A stretch of DNA of 64,000 nt from Lachnospiraceae bacterium XBB1006 (GTDB lineage Bacteria > Bacillota > Clostridia > Lachnospirales > Lachnospiraceae), in NCBI GenBank assembly GCA_900115795.1, contig FOXT01000015.1:22174-86173 (forward strand). Direction: 5' to 3'. This document shows positions 32,775 to 41,491 of this stretch, in pieces. The notes under the pieces were generated by a model, which was not told where the DNA came from, ran no database searches, and saw nothing but the letters and a program-made list of their open reading frames with translations. How positions within the stretch are numbered: position 1 is the stretch's first letter; each line of letters begins with the position of its first letter. The translations under genes were made by a program, and so were the position numbers.

Positions 32775-33959
32775 ATGAATCAGATGATGGGTTATTTAAT
32801 CCGTTCGAACCGTATGAAACAGAAGATGTCGCAGGAGCAGCTTTGCAAAGGTGTGTGTGCGGTTTCTTACCTTAGCAAGATTGAGGCAGGAATTGCAGAA
32901 CCGAATGATGAGATTATCCGACAGTTGTTTGAGCGGTTGGAGATTGAATATACCAGTGATCCGGGAGAAATTGAGGATTTTAGAAACTATTTGTTTCAGT
33001 ATTTTGATGCTTTTTTCCATCATGAATCTACCGTAGAGATGGAAGAGCGGATCTATAAGAACCGAAAGAAGATGGAGAACAGCGAAATATCCATTGAATA
33101 TCAGTTGTTTTGCATATATAATGCGGGCGTGGATGATAAGCGTGTTGCAGAGCGATTACTTAAAAATGTGGAACTGTATCGGGATTATATGAGTGAAGAT
33201 GCGTTGTTTTTGTACTATATGGCCAAGGGAATGTATGGACAGACAGTACAGGAACGAACCCGTGCATACCAGAAAGCCCGTCAGGTGCGGGATTGTTCAT
33301 TGGTATATGAGGCACTTATGTATGAAGCCTTTAATGAAGGGGAGTATCAGGAAGCGTTGAATCATTGTCGCATTGGATATGAGCGTGCCATGCAGGAGGG
33401 CTTCTTGCTGGTAGCCAAGCAGATCAGCTTTTTAGAGGGTGTTTGCTATGGTAACCAGGGAAATATAGACGGAATGTTGAAGGCCTATCGACGTACTAAA
33501 GAACTATCCCGTGGGGATAAGCGGATTGCGGCATCCATTGATTATAATATTGCAACGGTCTATATTGAGCAGAATCGACATAAGGAGGCAATTCCCTATC
33601 TGTTGGCAGCATTGAAGCAGGAACAGGAGGAGAAATCCGCTTTTTTGATTAATCATAAGCTGGCCATGGCCTATGAAATGATGGGCGAGAAACAACTGGG
33701 ACATGTATATCTTGCCATGGCAGGGAAGTTGTCCGTAGGACTAAGCAGTATTTATCAGGATATGGTTAAGATGGCGAGGATTCGGTACGAAGAAGATTAT
33801 ATGAACTCCGAAGAGTATGAGACATTGCTGTTTTCCTTTGGTAATATGGAGAAGAGCATGGGAATTGACTTTGTAAAGTTTTATAAGCCTTATATGGTCG
33901 AATGGTTGAAGGCGAAGCGAAAGTATAAAGAAGCACTTCGTCTGGTGGAAGAAGTCTAG
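32775..33959 (+). CDS. XRE-type regulator with TPR domain
   Basis: A 394-residue protein. An N-terminal helix-turn-helix (LIRSNRMKQKMSQEQLCKGV, SYLSKIEAGIAEPN) is followed by an all-helical region with TPR-like repeats (around YQEALNHCRIGYERAMQ and HKEAIPYLLAALKQ). This is the shape of Rgg/PlcR/RRNPP-type regulators that sense peptides, but no obvious pheromone gene is adjacent. The start at 32775 follows AGGGGG; an ATG ten codons upstream has no ribosome site. Short Cys-containing genes follow. Confidence 0.82.
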   Translation: MNQMMGYLIRSNRMKQKMSQEQLCKGVCAVSYLSKIEAGIAEPNDEIIRQLFERLEIEYTSDPGEIEDFRNYLFQYFDAFFHHESTVEMEERIYKNRKKMENSEISIEYQLFCIYNAGVDDKRVAERLLKNVELYRDYMSEDALFLYYMAKGMYGQTVQERTRAYQKARQVRDCSLVYEALMYEAFNEGEYQEALNHCRIGYERAMQEGFLLVAKQISFLEGVCYGNQGNIDGMLKAYRRTKELSRGDKRIAASIDYNIATVYIEQNRHKEAIPYLLAALKQEQEEKSAFLINHKLAMAYEMMGEKQLGHVYLAMAGKLSVGLSSIYQDMVKMARIRYEEDYMNSEEYETLLFSFGNMEKSMGIDFVKFYKPYMVEWLKAKRKYKEALRLVEEV

Positions 33960-33973
33960 GAGAATAGAGAACT

Positions 33974-34141
33974 ATGAAATGTTTGATTTTCAGCAATGAT
34001 GAGATTACAGAAGAAGAATGTCTTTGTATACGTATGGAAGCGTACAAAGATAAGAATGGCAAGGAATTGCCAAAGAAAGTGAAACGTATTATTGGTTGGA
34101 AAGGGATTTGCAAGTCCTGTTCGAACCACGCGAAGCCGTAA
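33974..34141 (+). CDS. 55-residue Cys-containing hypothetical protein
   Basis: ATG shortly after the XRE gene stop, with AGGAGAATAGAG as ribosome site, opens 55 codons ending at TAA. The sequence is soluble and basic in its second half (KELPKKVKRIIGWKGICKSC). Four Cys suggest metal binding or disulfides. There is no signal peptide, so a pheromone role is unlikely. No family is recognised. Confidence 0.55.
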   Translation: MKCLIFSNDEITEEECLCIRMEAYKDKNGKELPKKVKRIIGWKGICKSCSNHAKP

Positions 34142-34164
34142 GGCATAAGCAAGGAGGGATGCAT

Positions 34165-34596
34165 ATGGCAGGAATGAATGTTTCCGGTATGTCGCCGACG
34201 TATGGTGTAAACCAATATAACATGACGCAGGAAGAATGCCAAACTTGTAAGAACCGCAAGTATGTGGATGGATCCAATGAGATGGATGTTTCGTTTAAGG
34301 CACCGGGGCATATTTCACCGGAGAATAGTTATGGTGAGGTAATGGCGCATGAGCAGATGCACGTGGCGAACGCCAGGGCAGAGGGTGCAAAGGAAGGACA
34401 GGAATTAGTTTCTGCTAATGTAACGTTGAAAATGGAGCGATGTCCGGAGTGTGGAAAAATGTATACCGCCGGGGGAACGACCACAACAGTAATTCGGAAA
34501 TCGCAACCGGCGTACAAGGATAATCCGTACGACGATGCAAGAAAGGTCGTGGATGCAAAGATGTTAGCCGGACAGAAGATTGACGCTGAGGTATAG
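34165..34596 (+). CDS. Hypothetical protein with HEQMH motif and two Cys pairs
   Basis: A 143-residue soluble protein. CQTC at 25-28 and CPEC at 93-96 could form a zinc site, and AHEQMHV puts a HExxH-type motif at residues 62-66. I recall no characterised member. A small metalloprotein is likely, and a peptidase is possible but unproven because no third ligand is evident. AGGAGG favours the ATG at 34165 over one two codons upstream. It lies between the small Cys protein and the pyrophosphatase gene. Confidence 0.65.
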   Translation: MAGMNVSGMSPTYGVNQYNMTQEECQTCKNRKYVDGSNEMDVSFKAPGHISPENSYGEVMAHEQMHVANARAEGAKEGQELVSANVTLKMERCPECGKMYTAGGTTTTVIRKSQPAYKDNPYDDARKVVDAKMLAGQKIDAEV

Positions 34597-34621
34597 GGGA
34601 GCAAGAGAGAAAGAGGTTAGA

Positions 34622-36271
34622 ATGAAGCATAAGAAGAGAACCGTATGGGTAACGGGGCATAAGAACCCGGATACCGATTCTATTTGTTCTGCAATTGCCT
34701 ACGCATATCTTAAGAATCAGATAAATCCGGAGTATGAGTATATTCCGGTGCGCGCAGGTCATCGTAACGAGGAAACACACTATGTTTTGGAGTATTTCAA
34801 GGTGGAATCACCGCGCTATGTGACGAATGTTCAGACGCAGGTAAAGGATATTTCTTATCGTGAAATTGATTTGGTACCGGAGGATATTTCGCTGATGAAG
34901 GCATGGAAGATGATGCGGGAGTTAAGCGTAATGACGCTTCCGGTAGGAAAGGATGAGCGACTGACAGGACTGATTACCATTGGTGATATTGCAACTGCGT
35001 ATATGGAAGTTGCGGATAGTTGGGTACTGTCTGAGGCAAAGACCTATTATCGAAATATTGTGGAGACATTAGAGGCGACGATGGTGGTAGGAGATTTGAA
35101 CACCCGCTTTGAAAAAGGTAAGGTTATGGTGGCTGCCGCCAATCCCAATGAAATGGAAAAATTTATTGAACCCCACGACATGGTGATTGTGGGTAATCGC
35201 TACGAGTCACAGCTTTGTGCGATTGAGATGGAAGCCGCTTGCCTGATTGTGACGCAGGGAGCCGAGATTTCGATGACCATCGAAAAACTGGCAAGAGAGC
35301 GAAACTGTTACATTATTGTAACTCCGTATGATACCTTTACAGCGTCCCGCTTATTGAATCAGAGTATGCCGATTGAGCATTTTATGATTAGGGAACAGTT
35401 AAATACATTTAAGCCGGAGGATACCATGGATCATGTAAAGGAGACCATGGCAAAACTTCGTCATCGTTATTTCCCGATTGTGGATACAAAGGGAAAATTT
35501 TTGGGAATGCTTTCGAAACGTAATTTGTTGGAAAGTATGCCGAAGGCAGTTATTTTGGTGGATCATAATGAAAAGAGTCAGGCTCTTGATGGAATTGAAG
35601 AGGCAGAGATTTTGGAAATTATTGATCATCATCGTTTGGGAAGTTTAGAAACGATGCAGCCGGTATTTTTCCGGAACCAACCGGTGGGATGTACGGCGAC
35701 CATCATATATTCTATGTTTTTGGAAAATCAAGTGGAAATTCCAAAGAAGATTGCCGGATTGTTATGTAGTGCAATCCTATCAGATACCTTGATGTTCCGT
35801 TCTCCAACTTGTACAGCGCTTGATAGGGAGGCGTGCGAGAAGTTGGCTCAGATTGCGGAAATCCAGGTTGAAAATTTTGCATCGGAGATGTTCCATGCGG
35901 CAAGCAATTATGAGGAGCGTCCGGTGGAGGATATCTTTAAACAGGATTTGAAGAAATTTGCCCTGGGAGATCAGAAATTTGAGATTGGGCAGATTAGCTT
36001 CTTATCGGATAAAGACGTAGAAGGATTGAAAGAACGTGTGCTGGAACATATGCAGGAGCGTATTGACAATGGATTATCCGGAGGAATTTATTTTATGATG
36101 ACGAACATTGTCAAAGAGCGCACAGAATTGTTATTTAAAGGGGCTGGAACACATGAGATAGTAGAAGATGCGTTCCATGAAAACACATTAGAAGATAGCG
36201 TGATGTTGCCGGGAGTTGTATCCAGAAAGAAACAGCTAGTACCGCAATTAATGGCAACCATGCATCAGTAA
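34622..36271 (+). CDS. ppaC: Mn-dependent inorganic pyrophosphatase with CBS and DRTGG domains
   Basis: A 549-residue family II pyrophosphatase (DHH superfamily) that hydrolyses PPi. Metal motifs are GHKNPDTDS (near residue 10) and DHH in EIIDHHRLGS. The DHHA2-type C-terminus includes SGGIYFMMTNI. Between the motifs sits a regulatory insert: CBS (DISLMKAWKMMRELSV), DRTGG, and a second CBS (DTMDHVKETMAKLRHRYFPI). Such CBS-PPases are controlled by adenine nucleotides. The length is normal for this subtype. ATG 34622 follows AAAGAGG. Confidence 0.93.
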   Translation: MKHKKRTVWVTGHKNPDTDSICSAIAYAYLKNQINPEYEYIPVRAGHRNEETHYVLEYFKVESPRYVTNVQTQVKDISYREIDLVPEDISLMKAWKMMRELSVMTLPVGKDERLTGLITIGDIATAYMEVADSWVLSEAKTYYRNIVETLEATMVVGDLNTRFEKGKVMVAAANPNEMEKFIEPHDMVIVGNRYESQLCAIEMEAACLIVTQGAEISMTIEKLARERNCYIIVTPYDTFTASRLLNQSMPIEHFMIREQLNTFKPEDTMDHVKETMAKLRHRYFPIVDTKGKFLGMLSKRNLLESMPKAVILVDHNEKSQALDGIEEAEILEIIDHHRLGSLETMQPVFFRNQPVGCTATIIYSMFLENQVEIPKKIAGLLCSAILSDTLMFRSPTCTALDREACEKLAQIAEIQVENFASEMFHAASNYEERPVEDIFKQDLKKFALGDQKFEIGQISFLSDKDVEGLKERVLEHMQERIDNGLSGGIYFMMTNIVKERTELLFKGAGTHEIVEDAFHENTLEDSVMLPGVVSRKKQLVPQLMATMHQ

Positions 36272-36288
36272 AAAAGAGGAAGGTTTAA

Positions 36289-37182
36289 ATGGTAAGCAGA
36301 TTTCGCAGAGGTAGTTCGGATGAAGAACGGCTACGATTAAAGCAGATAGGCATGATATTCGAGCCGGAAACGGGTTTGTTTAGTTGCAAAATTATAACAG
36401 ACAGCGGCATGTTTGCAAGTGAGCAGATGCTGCAGGTAGTGAAGATTTCACAGGAATATGGAAATGGAATGCTGGCATGCACAGAGGATGAGAGCATTTT
36501 GATACAAGGGATAGCCAAGGATCATACAAATGAAGTTCTTGCGTGTTTGAAAGAATATGACATTCGCACAGGTGGAACCGGACGACGGGTGCGACCGGTT
36601 GTCAGTTGCGAAGAAGGAATATGTGACTATGGCATTTATGATGTTAAGAAGCTGGGTGAGAAGTTTCAGGCGTTGTTTTATCATCGCATGAGCGAGGAGG
36701 CATTGCCGGAAAAACTGGAGATTGCACTGGACGGATGCCCAAACAATTGTTCGGCCTCTACACAATATGATATTGGAATTCACGGCGTACGGGTGCCGGT
36801 GTTTAACATGCGTTCCTGTATGGGATGTATGCGTTGCACAGTTTTGGAAAGTTGCAGCAAAGGAGCCATCAGCAGAGATGCCCATGGGATTGTTGTGAAT
36901 GAGCAAAAGTGTAGCCGTTGCGGCGACTGTGTAAAGGTTTGCCCATATGGAACCACCAGCGAATCCACAGCGGGATATCGTGTTTATGTAGGTGGACGCC
37001 GAGGGGAAAAGAATATGATAGGTAGAAAACTCTCCCGCATTTTTACGACGGAAGAGTCTCTGTTTTCCGTAGTGGATCGTATTATCTTTTTCTATCAGGA
37101 AGAAGGACGAAAAGGTGAGCGATTGTTTGAAACAATTGAAAGAATAGGATTTCGTGAAATGGAAAGAAGAGTGCTGGCGTAA
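36289..37182 (+). CDS. Siroheme-type sulfite/nitrite reductase-like protein with ferredoxin domain
   Basis: A 297-residue protein. The N-terminal half resembles the ferredoxin-like half of nitrite/sulfite reductases, with CEEGIC and DGCPNNCS as the siroheme-[4Fe-4S] Cys motifs. Two [4Fe-4S] clusters follow: CMGCMRCTVLESC and CSRCGDCVKVC. This architecture is shared with small dissimilatory reductase-like proteins of anaerobes (AsrC or Fsr-related). The physiological substrate is unknown. The first motif has four rather than five residues between Cys. AAGAGGAAGG precedes the ATG. Confidence 0.82.
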   Translation: MVSRFRRGSSDEERLRLKQIGMIFEPETGLFSCKIITDSGMFASEQMLQVVKISQEYGNGMLACTEDESILIQGIAKDHTNEVLACLKEYDIRTGGTGRRVRPVVSCEEGICDYGIYDVKKLGEKFQALFYHRMSEEALPEKLEIALDGCPNNCSASTQYDIGIHGVRVPVFNMRSCMGCMRCTVLESCSKGAISRDAHGIVVNEQKCSRCGDCVKVCPYGTTSESTAGYRVYVGGRRGEKNMIGRKLSRIFTTEESLFSVVDRIIFFYQEEGRKGERLFETIERIGFREMERRVLA

Positions 37183-37218
37183 TGGCCAGTCTTTTCTTTT
37201 TCCGGGAGAGGAAAAAAT

Positions 37219-38565
37219 ATGTTACCAAAAGAATTCGAAGAGAGAATGCAGAATTTGTTGAAAGAGGACTACCAGGCGTTTATTGCCAGTATGGAAGGAA
37301 AGCGACACTATGCCCTTAGATTGAATGCTTTAAAGAAGGAAGGGGCGGACGTGGAAGCGTTACTTGGTTTAGAACACCACTGCGTGTTATGGGAACCACT
37401 TGGACGCTACTATAAGGAAGAGGATAAGCCTGGAAAACATGCGTTGCACGAGGCTGGAGCCTATTATATACAAGAACCGAGTGCCATGGCGCCGGGAGCG
37501 TATTTGGATGCGGCGCCGGGAGAAATGATTCTTGATTTGTGTGCGGCGCCGGGAGGAAAAACTACGCAAATTGCGGCAGCGATGCAAGGACAGGGAGTGT
37601 TGATTTCCAATGAAATTCATCCGGCAAGGGCAAAGATTTTATCGGAAAATGTGGAACGAATGGGAATTTGCAATTGTATTGTAACAAACGAAACGCCACA
37701 GCACCTGACGGAGATTTTTCATGCGTGTTTTGATCGTATTATGGTGGATGCGCCCTGCTCCGGTGAGGGAATGTTTCGGAAAAATGATGAGGCCGGACAG
37801 CAGTGGAGCGTGGAAAATGTAAAGAACTGTGCAGCACGGCAGGCGGAAATACTCGAATGCGCTCACGAAATGCTAAAATCGGGAGGGCGTTTGGTGTACT
37901 CTACATGTACCTTTGCTATAGAAGAAAATGAAGAGTCGATTGTACGGTTTATCGGACGACATCCGGAGTATACTATAGAAAAGGTGCCCTATTATGAAGG
38001 GATGAGTCATGGCTTTTTGCCGGCAGAAGAAACAATTCGTCTCTTTCCTCACAAGATAGAGGGGGAAGGGCACTTTGTTGCAGTTTTGAAAAAGAACGGA
38101 GAGCCTTTAGAAGAGGGAAGTTACCCGATAGAAAAATCGTTGCCGGAGAAAGGGATTGCAGATTATCGGCAGTTCGAAAAAGAGGTATTGACAAAAACTA
38201 TAACCGGTACATTCTTAACGTTTGGAGAGGAATTGTATGTGGCACCGAAGAAGTGTCCGGCGATGAAAGGGTTGAAAGTTCTTCGCCCGGGACTACATTT
38301 GGGAACGCGCAAGAAAGGGCGGTTTGTACCGGCGCATGCATTGGCACATGCGTTGGAGTATTCAGACCTCAAACAGACACACCGATGCAATCTTTTGGTG
38401 GGAGACGAACGGGTGGAAAAATATTTGCATGGAGAGACATTTTTAACATCACCATGTGATGGCTTTGTGGTACTGTTTGTGGAGAAGTATCCGTTGGGCT
38501 GGGGAAAGTATGCCGGTGGCATGATGAAGAATCATTATCCGAAGGGACTTCGGACACAGTATTAG
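37219..38565 (+). CDS. rRNA cytosine-C5 methyltransferase (RsmF/NOL1-NOP2-Sun type)
   Basis: A 448-residue SAM-dependent enzyme that forms m5C in rRNA. SAM site motifs are LDLCAAPGGKTTQIAAAM and SNEIHPARAKIL. The catalytic Cys pair lies in VDAPCSGEGMFRK and STCTF. A C-terminal extension of about 150 residues, with CDGFVVLFVEKYPLGWGK, matches the RsmF-type PUA-like tail. AGAGG precedes the ATG. It is followed within eight bases by the exonuclease pair. Confidence 0.92.
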   Translation: MLPKEFEERMQNLLKEDYQAFIASMEGKRHYALRLNALKKEGADVEALLGLEHHCVLWEPLGRYYKEEDKPGKHALHEAGAYYIQEPSAMAPGAYLDAAPGEMILDLCAAPGGKTTQIAAAMQGQGVLISNEIHPARAKILSENVERMGICNCIVTNETPQHLTEIFHACFDRIMVDAPCSGEGMFRKNDEAGQQWSVENVKNCAARQAEILECAHEMLKSGGRLVYSTCTFAIEENEESIVRFIGRHPEYTIEKVPYYEGMSHGFLPAEETIRLFPHKIEGEGHFVAVLKKNGEPLEEGSYPIEKSLPEKGIADYRQFEKEVLTKTITGTFLTFGEELYVAPKKCPAMKGLKVLRPGLHLGTRKKGRFVPAHALAHALEYSDLKQTHRCNLLVGDERVEKYLHGETFLTSPCDGFVVLFVEKYPLGWGKYAGGMMKNHYPKGLRTQY

Positions 38566-38573
38566 GAGGAAGT

Positions 38574-39605
38574 ATGCGGATTATTCATTGCGCAGATTTG
38601 CATTTGGATTCTGCAATGACAGGACAATTTAGCGAGGAAATTGCATCACAAAGAAGAAAGGAATTGCTACTTTCGTTTGAAGAAATGGTGACATACGCAA
38701 GACAACACCAGGTAAAGGCAATTTTGATAGCAGGGGATTTGTTTGATTCTCCGAGGGTTTCGGCAAGTACGATAGCGGTTGTTCGGAATGTTATACTTGC
38801 AAATCCGGAGATTTCCTTTTACTATTTGCGTGGAAACCACGATGAAGGTGCTTGTATGGAAAAGGAGCCGGTTCCAAAGAATTTGTTTTTGTTTTCAGAA
38901 GAGCCAAAAACCTATTGGTTAGAAGATGTAAGTATTACGGGAGTGCAGGGGAAGATTTCTTCAATGACTGTTCCCGGAAACGGTGCGCGCATTGTAATGT
39001 TACATGGCATGGATGGAGTAGATTTTTCGCTAAAAAGGCTGGAGCAGAGTGGAATTGACTACCTGGCTCTGGGGCATTTGCACACCTACCGGACGGGACC
39101 ATTGGGGGAGCAGGGAATGTATTGCTATCCCGGATGTTTATGCGGACGTGGATTTGACGAATGTGGGGAGAAGGGGTTTGTACTTTTAGAAATACAGGGG
39201 AGAAGGGTAAGTCATCGCTTTATTCCATTTGCAAAACGAAAAGGATGGAAACTTGCAGTAGATATTACCAACGCCACCAATAGCGTGGAGATTTGCGAGT
39301 ATATAGAACAAGCGGTGAAAGAAATTCCGAAAGAAGACTATGTATCGATTACGTTGGTGGGTACGGTACCGACGGAGATGGAACCGAATGAAACATATCT
39401 TACGATGCGTTTCGCGTCAAGGTTTTCAGCATTTCAGATAAAAAATGAAACGACACTAAAGTTGGATGAGGAATTGCTTATGAAAGATAAAACCATTCGA
39501 GGGGAGTTCTTGCGATTGATTAAAGAACAGGAATGGGAAGAAAGTAAGAAACGAGCCATAGCCACGCTGGGGCTACGGGCGATAATGGGAGAGGAATTGG
39601 AATGA
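38574..39605 (+). CDS. DNA repair exonuclease, YhaO/SbcD-like
   Basis: A 343-residue metallophosphoesterase with the Mre11-type motif series: IHCADLHLDS, LIAGDLFDSPRVS, YLRGNHDE, MLHGMDG and LALGHLHT. The nuclease acts with the SMC-like ATPase encoded next door. TTAGGAGGAAG precedes the ATG. It overlaps the ATPase gene by four bases (ATGA), typical for SbcCD-like pairs. Confidence 0.9.
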   Translation: MRIIHCADLHLDSAMTGQFSEEIASQRRKELLLSFEEMVTYARQHQVKAILIAGDLFDSPRVSASTIAVVRNVILANPEISFYYLRGNHDEGACMEKEPVPKNLFLFSEEPKTYWLEDVSITGVQGKISSMTVPGNGARIVMLHGMDGVDFSLKRLEQSGIDYLALGHLHTYRTGPLGEQGMYCYPGCLCGRGFDECGEKGFVLLEIQGRRVSHRFIPFAKRKGWKLAVDITNATNSVEICEYIEQAVKEIPKEDYVSITLVGTVPTEMEPNETYLTMRFASRFSAFQIKNETTLKLDEELLMKDKTIRGEFLRLIKEQEWEESKKRAIATLGLRAIMGEELE

Positions 39606-41377
39606 GAATTGAATCCTGCTATATTGAGAATTTTGGCAAGTTTCATCAGGTATCCATGGAATTTTCGGAGAACCTGACGATGCTGGTGAAGGAGAACGGC
39701 TGGGGGAAAACAACGTTGGCGGCTTTTTTAGAGGCGATGTTTTATGGCCTTGCGGCAAATACGAGAGGAGTGCTTGCAGAAAATATGCGCAAACGCTATC
39801 AACCCTGGCAGGCCGGGATTTTTGGTGGAAGTCTTGTATTTGTTTCCCAATGCGGGAGATTTCAAGTGCAACGCCAGTTTGGTATGCGGCCAAAGGAAGA
39901 TGTTTTTTTACTCATCGATCTGGAAACAGGAATGGAGAGCCGGGCCTATTCTGAGAAGTTGGGTGAAGAACTGTTTGGGATGGATCGAACCACTTACCGT
40001 TTTACCACTTATTTTCGACAGAAGAATATGCAGTTAGGGAAAACGGATGCGCTGTTTGCGTTGTTGGGGAAACAGGCGACAGAAGAGGACCAGACAGAAG
40101 GATTTGAGAAGGCAATCAAGCGTCTTGATGATGCGATACGCATTTATAAAAAAACCGGTGGACGGGGAAAAATTGATGAGCTAATCTGCGAAAGAGAGGA
40201 ATGGACCCACGCACTAGCGCAAGCTTCCTTTTATGAGGATGAGCCCTTGGTAGGGCAGCAAATTGAGGAGGGGCGTCGTCATTTCGGCGAGTGGTCCCCG
40301 GCTAAAATGGAAAGTCAGCAGGAATTGCTAGAGGAAGGAATATTTCAGTGTGAGGAGTTGGCAAAGCAGGAAAAAGAGATTTCACTGAAGCAGGCGCAAT
40401 ATGAGGTGATTGCGCAATTGGAAGTGAAACCGCCGAAAATGCAGGAAGTTTCCCGAAGTGAGGGTGGTTATGGATGGCTTTGGATTGCAGCGGTAATTTT
40501 TCTGGCGTCCATCCTGTTGGGGATTTGGGTGTCACCCTTTGGCTTTGCCCTAGCGACGGTCGGTATAGCTTGCCTATGGTTGCATAAGAAGAAGGAAACG
40601 GTGCTTGATAAGCGATATCAGCAGGAGCGACAGAAAGCGAAGGAAGCATGGGAGGAAGCGTATAGTCTTGCAAAAGAAGCGCGGGCATCCGAGCTTGCTC
40701 ATCGAAAACGGGTGATTGCAGAACTGCAAGAAGAGAATGCTTCTTTGGAACAGAATATTCGAAATCAACTGGTGCGCTATCATATGGAAGAATCTCACAA
40801 TTTGATGACTACTTTTGTAATGCTGAAGGAGGCGTTGTTGAACTATGGTCAGCTATGCGCCAAGCAGGAAGAAGGGCAAAAGGAGAGAAAAATTCAAATT
40901 GAGAGACGCCTTGCAGAAGTTGAAGAAAAAATTGCGCAGGCAAAAGTACATTATGAAGAGCTGTGCCTTACGAAGAAAATGCTAATCGAAGCCAAGGAAC
41001 GGTATGCCAATCGCTATCTGATGGAGGCGCGCAAGGGATTTATAGCCTATCAGGAACAGATTTTTGGGGAAGCAAAAGCAACACTGACATCGGATTTGGC
41101 CATACAGGTATGGGAGGATGGATTTTATCGGGAACTTGCGTATTACAGTGAAGGAACAAAGGATGTGTTGATTCTTTGCGCCCGTCTGGCTTTGGTAGAA
41201 GCGATGTTTGAACAGGAAACGCCCTATTTGGTATTGGATGATGCATTTAGTGAATTAGACGAAAAGAATCAACAGCGCGTATGCACATTGTTAGAAAAAA
41301 TGGGGGAAAAACGTCAAATTCTCTGTTTCAATTGCCGTGCGATGGTTCCCAATGTCAATGCAAAATATACAGAATAA
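39602..41377 (+). CDS. SMC-like ATPase, YhaN/SbcC-like
   Basis: A 591-residue protein. The N-terminal half of the ATPase starts with IENFGKFHQ and ENGWGKTT; the first Gly of the usual Walker A is Lys here. The centre is a long coiled coil with a double hydrophobic hairpin near residues 287-325 (YGWLWIAAVIFLASILLG). The C-terminus has Walker B YLVLDDAFSELDE and an ATPase end. The membrane hairpin in the coil is a feature of the YhaN group. With the upstream nuclease it should form a DNA-end processing complex. Confidence 0.88.
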   Translation: MRIESCYIENFGKFHQVSMEFSENLTMLVKENGWGKTTLAAFLEAMFYGLAANTRGVLAENMRKRYQPWQAGIFGGSLVFVSQCGRFQVQRQFGMRPKEDVFLLIDLETGMESRAYSEKLGEELFGMDRTTYRFTTYFRQKNMQLGKTDALFALLGKQATEEDQTEGFEKAIKRLDDAIRIYKKTGGRGKIDELICEREEWTHALAQASFYEDEPLVGQQIEEGRRHFGEWSPAKMESQQELLEEGIFQCEELAKQEKEISLKQAQYEVIAQLEVKPPKMQEVSRSEGGYGWLWIAAVIFLASILLGIWVSPFGFALATVGIACLWLHKKKETVLDKRYQQERQKAKEAWEEAYSLAKEARASELAHRKRVIAELQEENASLEQNIRNQLVRYHMEESHNLMTTFVMLKEALLNYGQLCAKQEEGQKERKIQIERRLAEVEEKIAQAKVHYEELCLTKKMLIEAKERYANRYLMEARKGFIAYQEQIFGEAKATLTSDLAIQVWEDGFYRELAYYSEGTKDVLILCARLALVEAMFEQETPYLVLDDAFSELDEKNQQRVCTLLEKMGEKRQILCFNCRAMVPNVNAKYTE

Positions 41378-41383
41378 TAGAAC

Positions 41384-41417
41384 AAAAAAGAGTGCAGCAA
41401 GTCTGTACTCTTTTTTT
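41384..41417 (+). terminator. Terminator after the YhaO/YhaN pair
   Basis: AAAAAAGAGTGCAG and CTGTACTCTTTTTT form a stem with one mismatch around CAAGT, followed by Ts. Confidence 0.8.
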
Positions 41418-41491
41418 ACGTAAAGGTGTTGCTACTTTTTTTGCCTTTTGATACAATTATTTTGAGAATTTAGAAAAAAGGAGAAGGAAAC

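Noticed and set aside
33974-34141. Pheromone peptide for the XRE-TPR regulator
   Set aside because: The small protein has no signal peptide or hydrophobic export segment and is Cys-rich and basic.
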